Below, piece by piece: positions 10,701 to 17,784 of a stretch of 20,507 nt of DNA. The translations under genes and the position numbers were made by a program. The notes below the pieces were generated by a model. It had not been told where the DNA came from. It searched no databases and worked only from the letters and a program-made list of their open reading frames with translations. Source of the stretch: Hepatocystis sp. ex Piliocolobus tephrosceles (lineage: Eukaryota; Apicomplexa; Aconoidasida; Haemosporida; Plasmodiidae); NCBI GenBank assembly GCA_902459845.2, contig CABPSV020000270.1, forward strand, positions 1 through 20,507. Direction: 5' to 3'. The stretch's first letter is position 1. The number at the start of each line of letters is the position of its first letter.

Positions 10701-13700
10701 AGGAAAAATTATAAATAATTATATTTTAATGCCCATGTTTCAAAATATATTATATAAATCAACATATGACCATTTAAATGTTTATAAAAGTTTAGAGAAA
10801 TTTTTTATTCGACAAATGAATATTTTATATAACAGTTCTTATGAAGAAGATACAGATAATATGATAAATAAATATCAATATGGAGGTAAAACTTATAATT
10901 ATGAAAATGTTATGAATGTACTACATGACTATACAAATGTAAAGGAAACTTTCGGTACAACATCCAGTACAACATCCAGTACAAAAGGAGAAAAAGCAGA
11001 AATAGAAGAATTAATAGACTATTTTTTTAAAGGTAAACACAGTGATAATATTGTCAGTACCTTAAAAAAAGAAATCGAACCTAACACATTAGAATTGCAA
11101 GAGACTAAAAAAAAAAGTGATAAAAATCTTGAGTTAATCTATTTGGAGAAAAAAAATTTGTTTGAAAATAGGGAAAGACAAGAACAAGAACAGGTACAAA
11201 GCCAAAGACAAGTACAGGGCCAGAGACAAAAAACAGAAACAACAGAAAATGGAAAAATCGCACTAGTACAAAACGGACATATGGGAAAAAAAAATATAAA
11301 TGAAGACATCCTATTGCAAAGTAAAGTAGGTTATTACTTGTTTGAAAAAAAAGAATTGGAAGAACACGATTTGTTAGCTACAGATAACGAAAATTTAAAA
11401 GAAGGAAATTTAGAAAACTTATTTTCTTACCTAAACCTAGAAAACAAAATAGATCATTCTAAAATAAATATTTTTTTAAAAACACTATTTGAACAAACAG
11501 GTACTGATTTTGATACTATATTAGAAATTATAAAAAAATTACAAAATAATGAAGTAATTATAACTATTAAAGATATATTGTTTTTAAGTAAAAGTATTTT
11601 ACATCAATCAGGTGTGAAATTTTTGGATCCAAAAATATTGTCACTATATTTTATATCTTTTCTTGAATTATTAAACATAAAAACAGATATAAATAACATC
11701 CATAGTGATACTACAAACTTAAGTAATCACCATAACGAAACGGATAACACTCATGATTATTTACAATTTGTACATTTATATAATAATAATAAATATCTTA
11801 TAAAAGAGCAAATTAAAACATATGTATTAAAATTTTTACAACCACAATGGGCAGATATGATACTACATCCTGTTGAAAATGTTACTACAATTACGTCTAC
11901 TAACTCTGGTACTGATATATTATCAACTAAAAACAAAATGTTTCAATACAATTACAAACTTTACGAATTCTTATTAAGTGTTAATGGAAGTCTTAATGGG
12001 GATGATATATTTTATAAACAATTTAGTATAAAAAATAGAAACCTAATTAAAAACTTATCAGAAAACATAAAAAAAGTAATACAAACTAGTATAGAAAACT
12101 TTTTTGATATAATAAAATTATTTCATTTTAAAAAAAATAGTAATGGAAAATTAGTTTATAAATATAATGAATATACTTCTGAAGAAATTGATGCATTTTA
12201 CTTACATTGGTATAATGAGCATAGTAAAATAACAGATAATTTATCCTTTTTAATTTTATCATTAAATCCGGATCTTCGTTTATATAATCAGTTACAAAAA
12301 AAACATTTAGAACATATACCATCATCTACTCACCAAGCCATAAACAACACATATGAACAACATACACAATCCCAACTTTTAAATTTTAATTTTAAATGTT
12401 TTGAAAACAAAACATTTGTAACAGATTTAAATTTTTTTATTCCTAAAAATATAAATGGCATAGATCATATTTTTACATATTTTATTCATACAAAAATGTA
12501 TCACCACACTCCAATGTTATTTGATATGTTAAAAAAATTTTTTACGTATGATACAAGTTTTTTAGTTAATTATAAACATTTAGAAAGTATTGTCGATTAT
12601 TATTTTAGAAATTCAATTTCAGATAAAGCAACTAAAATAGTTATAACAAAATTATTTCATTCATTTTTTATTCGACTATCTTATAATGTAGTAGGACATT
12701 ACGAACATCAATTTACAAAAATATTAGACAATTTAGATCCTAATTTGTTAATTACATTTCACACAATAATAAATAAATTAATGTTTACTTTTATATGTGA
12801 TAATAAAAATATAAACGATTTATATGCTCCAACTTTATTATACGAAATGAATCATATATTTAAGTTAAACGCAATACAAATATTTATACAATTTATGAAA
12901 TCTTTACCTACAAATATTCAAGTAACAATAATTAATTTTTTTCAAACTCATTTTATAACTATAATAAAAGAAATACTAACCGATTTATTTACTTTTTTTC
13001 AAACATTTATGGGCAATGAAAACATGTTAAAAGACAACGAACAAACTATTACTACACAAGAAAGTTCTATGAAAGAAGTTGAACAATTTTTAAGTAATAA
13101 AATAAAAATACTTGATCCTACATATTTTAATGAATTGGTAAAACAAAAACATATAAATCATTTTATGGGTAAAGAAAATTTCCCCAAAACTTTTTTATCA
13201 ACTTTACAAAAGCGTATGTCTATGTTAGAAGTTAGTCAAGAAAGTCTAACAACCGAGGCAAAAAATTGTGGCAAAAATTGTGGCAAAAATTGTGGCGAAT
13301 ATTGTGGCAAAAATTGCAGTGCTAGTGCTAGTGCTGGTGCAATTTCCGAAATAAGTCTAACCGAAATGGACGCAACAAACACACCGAAAGTTGCAGCTAC
13401 AAATATAACAAAAAAAAAACAAAAAGAAACAAGCCAAATAAATGCGCATACAAACTTCAATACCTATGAAAACAAAAAAAATTCAAATATAAATGATGGA
13501 TATCCTAAGGACAAGGAGACAGGATATGATACAGTAGTACAGGCGGAAGATGAGCCAACAAATAAAAAAAATCACAAAACAAAAGAAGAAGAAGAAAAAA
13601 ATATTTATGCTCATAAATTACAAAACATATTAAACAGTATTTCTTTCAAAATTCAAGAAAAAGATAAAATGGTAAGTGAACATGGTATAAATAATTATAT

Positions 13701-15225
13701 GTTAGAAAACTTTTTCAGAATAAATGAAAAATTTAGTCCTAACAAAAATATATATGAAAAAGATTACGAAACATTTATTAAAAATAAACCTGATTTAAAA
13801 GAATTATTTATTTTTACATCTAGAAAAATGAAATATAATAAAAAAAACAAAACTATCCATTTTTATAACTTTTTAAAATTAGAAGATATTATTGATGAAA
13901 CAACTTTTGGGTTACTAACAGAACATCTTTTTAAAGTAAATCTAAAATTCAGTGATGTTAATATATGGTTTGAAAATTTTTTAAAAACAAATAATTTCCA
14001 TTTTTATCAATTTGAAAAATTAAAAGAAAAAATCAAACAAAAATATACATATTTTGATTTACAACATAATGTATATAAATACATATATGACAAATTTAAA
14101 CAACATCAAATTATGGAACCACCAAGTATTCTATTTCAGATTGTTATGCACAAAATTTTAAAATATATATATAGTGACGATAATGGTAGTGAAAAATATA
14201 ACGATTCATTTTTGAGTTTTTACCATAACGAAATTTCAAAAACATATAAAACATATACAATTTTTATAAATAAATTAACTACTTGTTTATTTAATATTTA
14301 CTATTTGAATGATATAGAACATTGTGAATATTTCGGAACATATAATACTAAGGAAAAAATGACAAATGCACAATTTGTTTTAAAATTAATGCAAACACCA
14401 TTTATTACATTAAAAAAGAAAAATAGAAATAATATAATCTACCATAAATATAGTTCTAATGATGATGATTTATACATACATCTTCTTAAACAGTACGTAT
14501 CACCTAATTTGTTAAAAAATAATATTACATTATATCATAAAAATAAAACAAAACCTATTACTATTCACGATGTAAATTACAATTATAATATAAATGCTGA
14601 ATTATTTTCATCGTTTAAAGTTACAAATAATTGGATTAATTCTACAACAACATCTACAACAAAAAATTTTAAAAAACATGACGAATTGGTTAAAATAAAA
14701 TATATCACTAGCGAAATAATCAAATTTTTTATACAAAACATTCTTGCAAAAATACCATATATATATAAAATTAATTTAATGTATAAACCTACTCATATTT
14801 CAATTTATCCTATTGTTGATATTATTAATGATTTATTTGGAGAAAAATGTTCAAAAAATTTGAAACAACATGTATTGAAAAAAAATGAGATAAAAATACA
14901 TTCACCTTATAGCTTAAAAAGTACAAACAAAATGATCTGGGGATTTGAACAAAAATTAAATAATAATATTACATATTATTTGTATAAAAATAATATTTAC
15001 AGTACTTATATATTACCCCTAATAAAAACAATTAAAACTTTGAAACATTATTTCCCACCTTTATCAGAATTATATTTACATATTGATAAGTTAGTAAATG
15101 TAGCTAGCTTCTTTGATGATAATAAAAATGAAAAATTAACAACTAGCGATGTTATTTCAGTTATAATTAATGTGTTAAATACTTTCGACATCAATCCTTA
15201 TCCACAACTGAAAGATCTAAATTGA
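4750..15225 (+). CDS. G377: Probable osmiophilic body protein G377
   Basis: A 3491-residue secreted protein from a single exon. Residues 1-19 form a clear signal peptide (hydrophobic core, cleavage likely after CKC), and I see no later membrane segment. The body is Asn/Lys-rich and largely helical, with acidic linkers. In order it carries a Lys/Glu coiled-coil-like stretch (about 111-284, with EAETVQKK repeats), a Ser/Gly/Asp repeat (828-897), Ser/Thr spacers near 1885-1915 and 2070-2080, a Gln/Arg tract near 2145-2160, and Cys tetrapeptides (2838-2857). A divergent helical module recurs several times. G377 (about 3100 residues in P. falciparum) is a female-gametocyte protein of the osmiophilic bodies, the vesicles that help the gamete leave the red cell. 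The identification uses size, architecture and remembered linkage to an apicoplast dimethyladenosine synthase gene, not a search. The extra length would fit the repeat insertions. Upstream ATGs are out of frame, and starting here gives the signal peptide. Another giant secreted Plasmodium protein is the main alternative. Confidence 0.75.
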   Translation: MKVISFVFLFLLFFFHCKCDRNIVFKDILNFLKQSKIVPEYIPDELTEHVYLIAPYLIYNCYETKCFLHSDYDTTPSANKKLKILPPFNDQNDSKYNKAIEDIKKGIMDDEFELENEKAKKEEAESIKKEKEEEEEGEKEEKEEKAKKEAKKEKEAETVQKKEAETVQKKEAETVQKKDAKKEKEEEAETVQKKDAEKEKEEEAETVQKKEAVKEKQEKAEDLFIIDEIKKEKELGDKIRKEKDEIKAQEQEREVKEEKEAEKEKEIMIEKSKKEVKKYVDNLKVGESFDNSCLNFIKTQKEKNRKNYLINHIFENSPILESTNDNIYVYASDDSDKNEKHGMVAKKYGVVGKKHYVTTGAVAGVMDESQQNIKIRGQNKEENDEIIDINLLKPTIQELTEENKKKNKTLQYFNNDIATKYDIPYLIKYKEFFMDLDDRCNLNTHINNILDSAYNKLTLLHENKTVHNINIFSKNENFLHAIHVLLQTNDKNKIYKINHQFKYVLSPFLEVIYKHISDDLKTYVQNLGYNVKNYFLSPAYFSLNNYLSEFFFVNNENKNYHTNFEHAFNKLLNEIYKDVGTDEHDNSKMGEKSHKHNNSKLSIDKINNIIKKILFNKNLDLIDIKKVRELLQTNPLLNWTEQDIIEYSVKLLKTFNIPIPPRHLATIFVYILEKLKIPVLKDYTSSTYVHVYDLFIENNDLLLHMEALYKHIFNVFFTENNYNTLSKEIEYINSVKKENIKIINVSDIFPQSFYSNLETTYDLLSYQHGLIIFHNTYNTLINFLKKKNQFTNLFNSTHKGHKITKLDQFINELLKLSKVGPWSGLSHGVSSDSSSGEDSGSVSVSGSVSVSGSDSGSGSDSGSGSDSSSDNGSGSDSGNGRDSGDGRDSGSGSGISSERENRQNIITGRLLIEEEANPNADIIPPTNTHEQSRKVSNWVTKRNGRLLSESYISNTINKTNKKMPSIYTSGVSTLDLGVDSLSGEEGSKMSDDILDQQVNIDTDTEHIVYEDKIPAEVLYNFISHFSKLNINKFNNFYTYYTSINELKNENLEEAKNELIKERQERFNIRENEKKTNETLQYDEESIHVLTHFDKLIKDLKSKLTLNLEDIINEHGYDLSTSSTIPSLTRQKTSPPNNILLFFEGDEELLKQWKHMQSENAIKTDEFKILISNYITTRINHALSKNIDKLKFYIAKFYDSMKTFYSEKTDINYNETINKMHEEILTTNSDLFKSIFQILNNFTSQKITSNKDTTLKQDIQDILNKFEQKQNGQTITFYDKYFKDMQMLKKNLIIKLSTEQIEEFTKQVIEQTSSMHKTIKHIYNHIINLTAKNLTSDEANYAKKAITNIYKENILSENGHFFNQINKTLADVLTNIEKFLYLHYKDVLTNLYKKQQTVMTVTIINIRKALTILRDYIYTFLTTEKVYKLHIMKSESNIMKEIDWDKQNLDMCLKAHEDEFLRILSTGYQAEGSTIDLGKGTKNIGGMTNRFRSIMSDTDNEVDKKQTIADISTEISDIKEETLDSEEDPFDVEKGWIMQQEMPEMHQSMIQINHEQVNFNYGEKSKKEIEQYEQYQVENIKNLLTEQEYLYTELENNILSVEHMFVEFEIKIMKQYIQSKHKSNKLIYGQEHIFQLYQQIEEFMIDLNIESFVLESKMKETQTILNILLNDVSYFNYEQHIIQHLFKQNKLKHEEYVHMNTNINTKIEKVKTQITSLKVHLNKLKLKLKINSRDINYMITDTYTDPPNTIKDILHTPFKSNPQNVPFNFLLMEKILNIRAFNFVYNNFINSLNQSVVMNELFSLSSANHYMNIINIEKDYNLHLNIYKQPYINIYLQDLIDFQTDFNHFVENIKKNALSLFITKHNNKLKTTHTNAHINSHTHATSPTTSPTTSKSSLESSSGTKTKKSHTSKKIKILEKLKDLEKCIILIDNYICKIENSESLHNYVIQNKEEKKLSNEWHDTSMIMGCTIYYVYKPFDQILFKGKIINNYILMPMFQNILYKSTYDHLNVYKSLEKFFIRQMNILYNSSYEEDTDNMINKYQYGGKTYNYENVMNVLHDYTNVKETFGTTSSTTSSTKGEKAEIEELIDYFFKGKHSDNIVSTLKKEIEPNTLELQETKKKSDKNLELIYLEKKNLFENRERQEQEQVQSQRQVQGQRQKTETTENGKIALVQNGHMGKKNINEDILLQSKVGYYLFEKKELEEHDLLATDNENLKEGNLENLFSYLNLENKIDHSKINIFLKTLFEQTGTDFDTILEIIKKLQNNEVIITIKDILFLSKSILHQSGVKFLDPKILSLYFISFLELLNIKTDINNIHSDTTNLSNHHNETDNTHDYLQFVHLYNNNKYLIKEQIKTYVLKFLQPQWADMILHPVENVTTITSTNSGTDILSTKNKMFQYNYKLYEFLLSVNGSLNGDDIFYKQFSIKNRNLIKNLSENIKKVIQTSIENFFDIIKLFHFKKNSNGKLVYKYNEYTSEEIDAFYLHWYNEHSKITDNLSFLILSLNPDLRLYNQLQKKHLEHIPSSTHQAINNTYEQHTQSQLLNFNFKCFENKTFVTDLNFFIPKNINGIDHIFTYFIHTKMYHHTPMLFDMLKKFFTYDTSFLVNYKHLESIVDYYFRNSISDKATKIVITKLFHSFFIRLSYNVVGHYEHQFTKILDNLDPNLLITFHTIINKLMFTFICDNKNINDLYAPTLLYEMNHIFKLNAIQIFIQFMKSLPTNIQVTIINFFQTHFITIIKEILTDLFTFFQTFMGNENMLKDNEQTITTQESSMKEVEQFLSNKIKILDPTYFNELVKQKHINHFMGKENFPKTFLSTLQKRMSMLEVSQESLTTEAKNCGKNCGKNCGEYCGKNCSASASAGAISEISLTEMDATNTPKVAATNITKKKQKETSQINAHTNFNTYENKKNSNINDGYPKDKETGYDTVVQAEDEPTNKKNHKTKEEEEKNIYAHKLQNILNSISFKIQEKDKMVSEHGINNYMLENFFRINEKFSPNKNIYEKDYETFIKNKPDLKELFIFTSRKMKYNKKNKTIHFYNFLKLEDIIDETTFGLLTEHLFKVNLKFSDVNIWFENFLKTNNFHFYQFEKLKEKIKQKYTYFDLQHNVYKYIYDKFKQHQIMEPPSILFQIVMHKILKYIYSDDNGSEKYNDSFLSFYHNEISKTYKTYTIFINKLTTCLFNIYYLNDIEHCEYFGTYNTKEKMTNAQFVLKLMQTPFITLKKKNRNNIIYHKYSSNDDDLYIHLLKQYVSPNLLKNNITLYHKNKTKPITIHDVNYNYNINAELFSSFKVTNNWINSTTTSTTKNFKKHDELVKIKYITSEIIKFFIQNILAKIPYIYKINLMYKPTHISIYPIVDIINDLFGEKCSKNLKQHVLKKNEIKIHSPYSLKSTNKMIWGFEQKLNNNITYYLYKNNIYSTYILPLIKTIKTLKHYFPPLSELYLHIDKLVNVASFFDDNKNEKLTTSDVISVIINVLNTFDINPYPQLKDLN
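5212..5379 (+). repeat. In-frame Lys/Glu repeat, 24-nt then 48-nt units
   Basis: Three head-to-tail copies of the octapeptide EAETVQKK (residues 155-178) are followed by two 16-residue units in which D-A-(K/E)-K-E-K-E-E precedes the same octapeptide (179-210). The DNA copies are nearly identical, so the expansion is recent. The highly charged helix likely extends the surrounding Lys/Glu-rich segment. The reverse strand reads Phe/Ser strings here, which are shadows. Confidence 0.9.
7231..7440 (+). repeat. In-frame Ser/Gly/Asp repeat
   Basis: Residues 828-897 are almost entirely Ser, Gly and Asp (SGSDSG and SGSVSV units, with a few Asn, Arg and Glu). They are encoded by degenerate AGTGGTAGCGGT-type hexamers and dodecamers. 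The block is visibly richer in G than the flanking gene, and codons alternate between AGT/AGC and GGT/GAT. It is expected to be disordered and very acidic, and likely varies in length between isolates. Confidence 0.9.
13261..13320 (+). repeat. In-frame Cys tetrapeptide repeat (KNCG)
   Basis: Five tetrapeptides follow one another at residues 2838-2857: KNCG three times, EYCG, then KNCS. A short Ala/Ser tail follows. The DNA is a 12-bp tandem repeat (AAAAATTGTGGC). It places five cysteines at exact four-residue spacing in a protein that otherwise has few. Confidence 0.9.
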
Positions 15226-15330
15226 GATCGGTAGTAAGATAAGCAGCGAACTTAGCAGTAATTTCAGGATTAAATGTGCAAGTACAATACGTCTATACAT
15301 CTTTAAGCATATAATACATATATATTTTAT

Positions 15331-15443
15331 CCTTTTTTTTTTTTTTTTTATTTTACTTTTTTTACTTTTTTTTTTTTATACTTTTTTTTACTTTATTTAC
15401 TTTTTTTTATTTTATTTACTTTTTTTACTTTTTTTGCTTTTCG
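15331..15443 (+). other. T-rich block in the G377-like 3' flank
   Basis: Runs of T broken by single A, TA or TTTAC groups start about 105 nt after the stop codon. If it lies in the 3' UTR it would be a long U-rich element. U-rich elements are implicated in storage of repressed mRNAs in Plasmodium female gametocytes, but T tracts are so common here that this is only a possibility. Confidence 0.5.
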
Positions 15444-15642
15444 TGTTTAATATACAATCACATCGAACTAGTCAATACATAAGTGCACACCACTTAATGG
15501 TGAAGCTTACCTTTAAATGCATATTACTTTGCTGGGGTGAATAAAAAAAAAAAAAATAACAAAATAGTAATAGCAAACAACAATAATAATAAAAAAATGA
15601 AAAAAAAAAAAAAAAAAATTACAAATGAAAAACAAATTTTTC

Positions 15643-15651
<9 letters not shown>

Positions 15652-15680
<29 letters not shown>
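15652..15680. repeat. 29-nt poly-A run
   Basis: An uninterrupted A run in the convergent intergenic space. Confidence 0.9.
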
Positions 15681-15682
<2 letters not shown>

Positions 15683-15892
15683 TACTACAATTAGTTTTTG
15701 AATAAAAAGTCGTTTCAAAAAAAAAAAAAAAAATTATCAAACTTGTTAGTAAAAAAAACGGATCGACAAAATTGTAGGTAAAGATGTATTTAATACATAC
15801 ACGTGTTTGTTTCTAATTTTTTTTTTTTTGTTATTCTTAAATGATTAAAATAGGTTTCTACCTTTTATTAAATAAGTTTGCATATAAATGTA

Positions 15893-15896
<4 letters not shown>

Positions 15897-15930
<34 letters not shown>
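15897..15930. repeat. 34-nt poly-T run
   Basis: An uninterrupted T run about 120 bp beyond the stop codon of the minus-strand gene. On that gene's mRNA it would read as poly-A. Confidence 0.9.
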
Positions 15931-15931
<1 letters not shown>

Positions 15932-15994
15932 TAAACCCCTTTTTTTTAATATTTACTATTGAATATACTGTCATAAGTGTTGAATAAATATGGC

Positions 15995-16020
15995 ATATAT
16001 ATATATATATATATATATAT
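15995..16020. repeat. (AT)13 microsatellite
   Basis: A perfect AT run ending 30 bp from the stop codon of the small minus-strand gene, so probably within its 3' UTR. Confidence 0.9.
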
Positions 16021-16050
16021 GTACGAACATACATACATTGGTATAGAACG

Positions 16051-16572
16051 TCACGATTTTTGTTTTTTCAATAATTCCTTTTTGTGCTTCCGGAGAAATG
16101 ATTTTCCACCAATATTCTTTTCTTTCTGTATTTGTGTATATTTTTTTACACACCATTTTTTTAAATCATTGTTTCTTTCTAATAATTGTAAAGCAGATAA
16201 AGATTTTTTTTTTCTTCTGTTAGTTGTATGAGCAGATTGACTTTCTTGTCCCGCTCCTACTTTTATTTTATCATTAGCATTTACTACTGTAGCTACTTGA
16301 AAATAATTTGGCATCTTTTCATCCTTTTTTATTTTGTTGTATTCATTTTTTGCATATAAATTAGAATGTTGTATAAATTTCCATTCCAGTTTCAGTTCAT
16401 CTGTTTTTTCAGTTTTTTTCATATCCCCCCATTCATTTAATGTGGTTTTTTTTTTTTCTTTTGCCTTTTCTTTATTCTTCATTAAATTATTTACATAGTC
16501 TAATACTGATATAGGCTTACCAGTGTTCCTTTCTAGGATGTTTACTGACCGATTTTTTTTTAACGGCTGCAT
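16051..16572 (-). CDS. Small lysine-rich protein of unknown function
   Basis: A 173-residue, strongly basic, soluble protein with no signal peptide or membrane segment. I do not recognise the family. The composition is varied and protein-like, unlike the T- or A-run frames around it. The N-terminal part contains KPISVLDYVNNLMKNKEK (residues 19-36), the middle has a Trp-containing helix (LEWKFIQHSNLYAKNEY), and the C-terminal third (about 118-173) is rich in Lys/Arg, from NRRKKKSLSALQ to a KHKKELLKK tail. Such tails are common in nuclear and nucleolar proteins, including ribosome-assembly factors, but that is only a compositional inference. TAA TAG stops lie five and four codons upstream in frame, which fixes this ATG as the first possible start. 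It is convergent with the G377-like gene and divergent from the methyltransferase gene. A conserved gene of unknown function would be expected here by remembered synteny. Confidence 0.8.
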   Translation of the reverse strand: MQPLKKNRSVNILERNTGKPISVLDYVNNLMKNKEKAKEKKKTTLNEWGDMKKTEKTDELKLEWKFIQHSNLYAKNEYNKIKKDEKMPNYFQVATVVNANDKIKVGAGQESQSAHTTNRRKKKSLSALQLLERNNDLKKWCVKKYTQIQKEKNIGGKSFLRKHKKELLKKQKS

Positions 16573-16836
16573 TGTTACACTTTTCTATTATATGATACTT
16601 GTTACCTTTATCAACTATTTGTTACTACGATTCTTCAGTTTCCACGTCTCCTCTAAAAAAAAAAAATGGAAACTATTTTTGGATTAAATTGCTTATATAA
16701 CACTTTTAGTTACTCCGAAGAATAACTATAAATTCGTAAATTAAAGTTATAACATTTACTTTTGTACCTTTCTGTTTTATTACACTTAAATAAAAAAATA
16801 AAAAATTAACATTAAATTTTTCTTTTTTCCTCAAGC

Positions 16837-16837
<1 letters not shown>

Positions 16838-16885
<48 letters not shown>
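16838..16885. repeat. 48-nt poly-T run
   Basis: An uninterrupted T run about 265 bp upstream of the start codon of the small minus-strand gene, within the divergent promoter region. Confidence 0.95.
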
Positions 16886-16886
<1 letters not shown>

Positions 16887-17009
16887 TTGCTGTTATTTAA
16901 AAAGCAAAATATTGGTAATTTGTTTTTTTCTTATAACTCATTTTATTTTAATTTTTCAACAAATATATTAAATATCTTTATAAAATACATGACATAGGAG
17001 ATGCTGTAA

Positions 17010-17014
<5 letters not shown>

Positions 17015-17056
<42 letters not shown>
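17015..17056. repeat. (TA)21 microsatellite
   Basis: The longest perfect dinucleotide run in the window, in the middle of the divergent intergenic region. It should be a highly variable marker. Confidence 0.95.
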
Positions 17057-17058
<2 letters not shown>

Positions 17059-17251
17059 TACATGTAAATGCTTACGTAGCAAAGCAAAAAAAAAAATAAA
17101 GGCCAAAAATAAAAGCTAAAAGTAAAGGATATTATTACAGTATGTTAAATAATAAAATTAAAAGAAGGGATTATTTTTTTTTTTTTTTCTGCTTTTTAAG
17201 AACAAATACGATAATATGTACAAGTATAATAACTATTAAATGAGCAAGCGG

Positions 17252-17260
<9 letters not shown>

Positions 17261-17288
<28 letters not shown>
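17261..17288. repeat. (AT)14 microsatellite
   Basis: A perfect AT run following a short A run, about 490 bp before the methyltransferase start. Confidence 0.9.
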
Positions 17289-17291
<3 letters not shown>

Positions 17292-17761
17292 ACTCATGTT
17301 CGTACGTACAAAACAACCAAATAGCTTTGCAATAAAAAATATATATACATATATATTTATATATGGGTACATTTAGAAGTTAACAAGATATATTTACAAA
17401 AGAAAAATCGTTCATTTAGCTTGCCTTAACAATCAACTCAATATTTTATTTAAGCCATTCTGTCATTTATTTATTCTATTATTTTTTTTTTTTTTATTTG
17501 TTGTATATTTTGTACTTAATGGCAAAAACAAGGCTCGTACTTAGAAAGCCAAAAAAAAAAAAAAAATATATAGCAAAAAAAAAAAAAAAAAAATAGCATA
17601 AAAAAAAAAAAAAAATATAGCAAAAAAAGCAACAAAAGCAAAGATATAAATACGAAAATATGTCCATATGTTCATATGTTATCACGTGTCAGCACATTTG
17701 TACGATTTAAAACAAATGTACAACACGGTACAGCCTGATACATATATGTATATATAACAAC

Positions 17762-17784
17762 ATGCTCTAACTATGAATGAATAG
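17762..17784 (+). promoter_or_regulatory. Two mini upstream ORFs at the methyltransferase start
   Basis: ATG CTC TAA lies at 17762-17770. ATG AAT GAA TAG at 17773-17784 starts four bases before the main ATG in another frame and overlaps it. If both are in the leader, ribosomes must pass or reinitiate over them to make the enzyme. Confidence 0.5.

Larger units (their letters stand above)
15226..16050. other. Convergent 3' flanks of the G377-like gene and the small gene
   Basis: These 825 bp lie between two convergent genes and should hold both 3' UTRs. On the plus strand the G377-like side begins with a mixed-sequence stretch of about 100 nt and then a T-rich block. The rest is A runs (15599-15618, 15652-15680), a 34-nt T run (15897-15930) and (AT)13 just past the stop of the small gene. 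No separate gene is seen. Confidence 0.7.
16573..17776. promoter_or_regulatory. Divergent promoter region of the small gene and the methyltransferase gene
   Basis: The two flanking genes point away from each other, so these 1.2 kb must hold both promoters and 5' UTRs. The content is a 48-nt T run, (TA)21, (AT)14, several A runs interrupted by TAGC (about 17550-17640), and a CGTACG-centred palindrome GTACGTAC at 17302-17309. No gene is seen, and no start site can be assigned. Confidence 0.65.

Noticed and set aside
15977..16231. 84-codon plus-strand frame overlapping the small minus-strand gene
   Set aside because: It begins in the (AT)13 run and is antisense to a frame with better, more varied coding composition.
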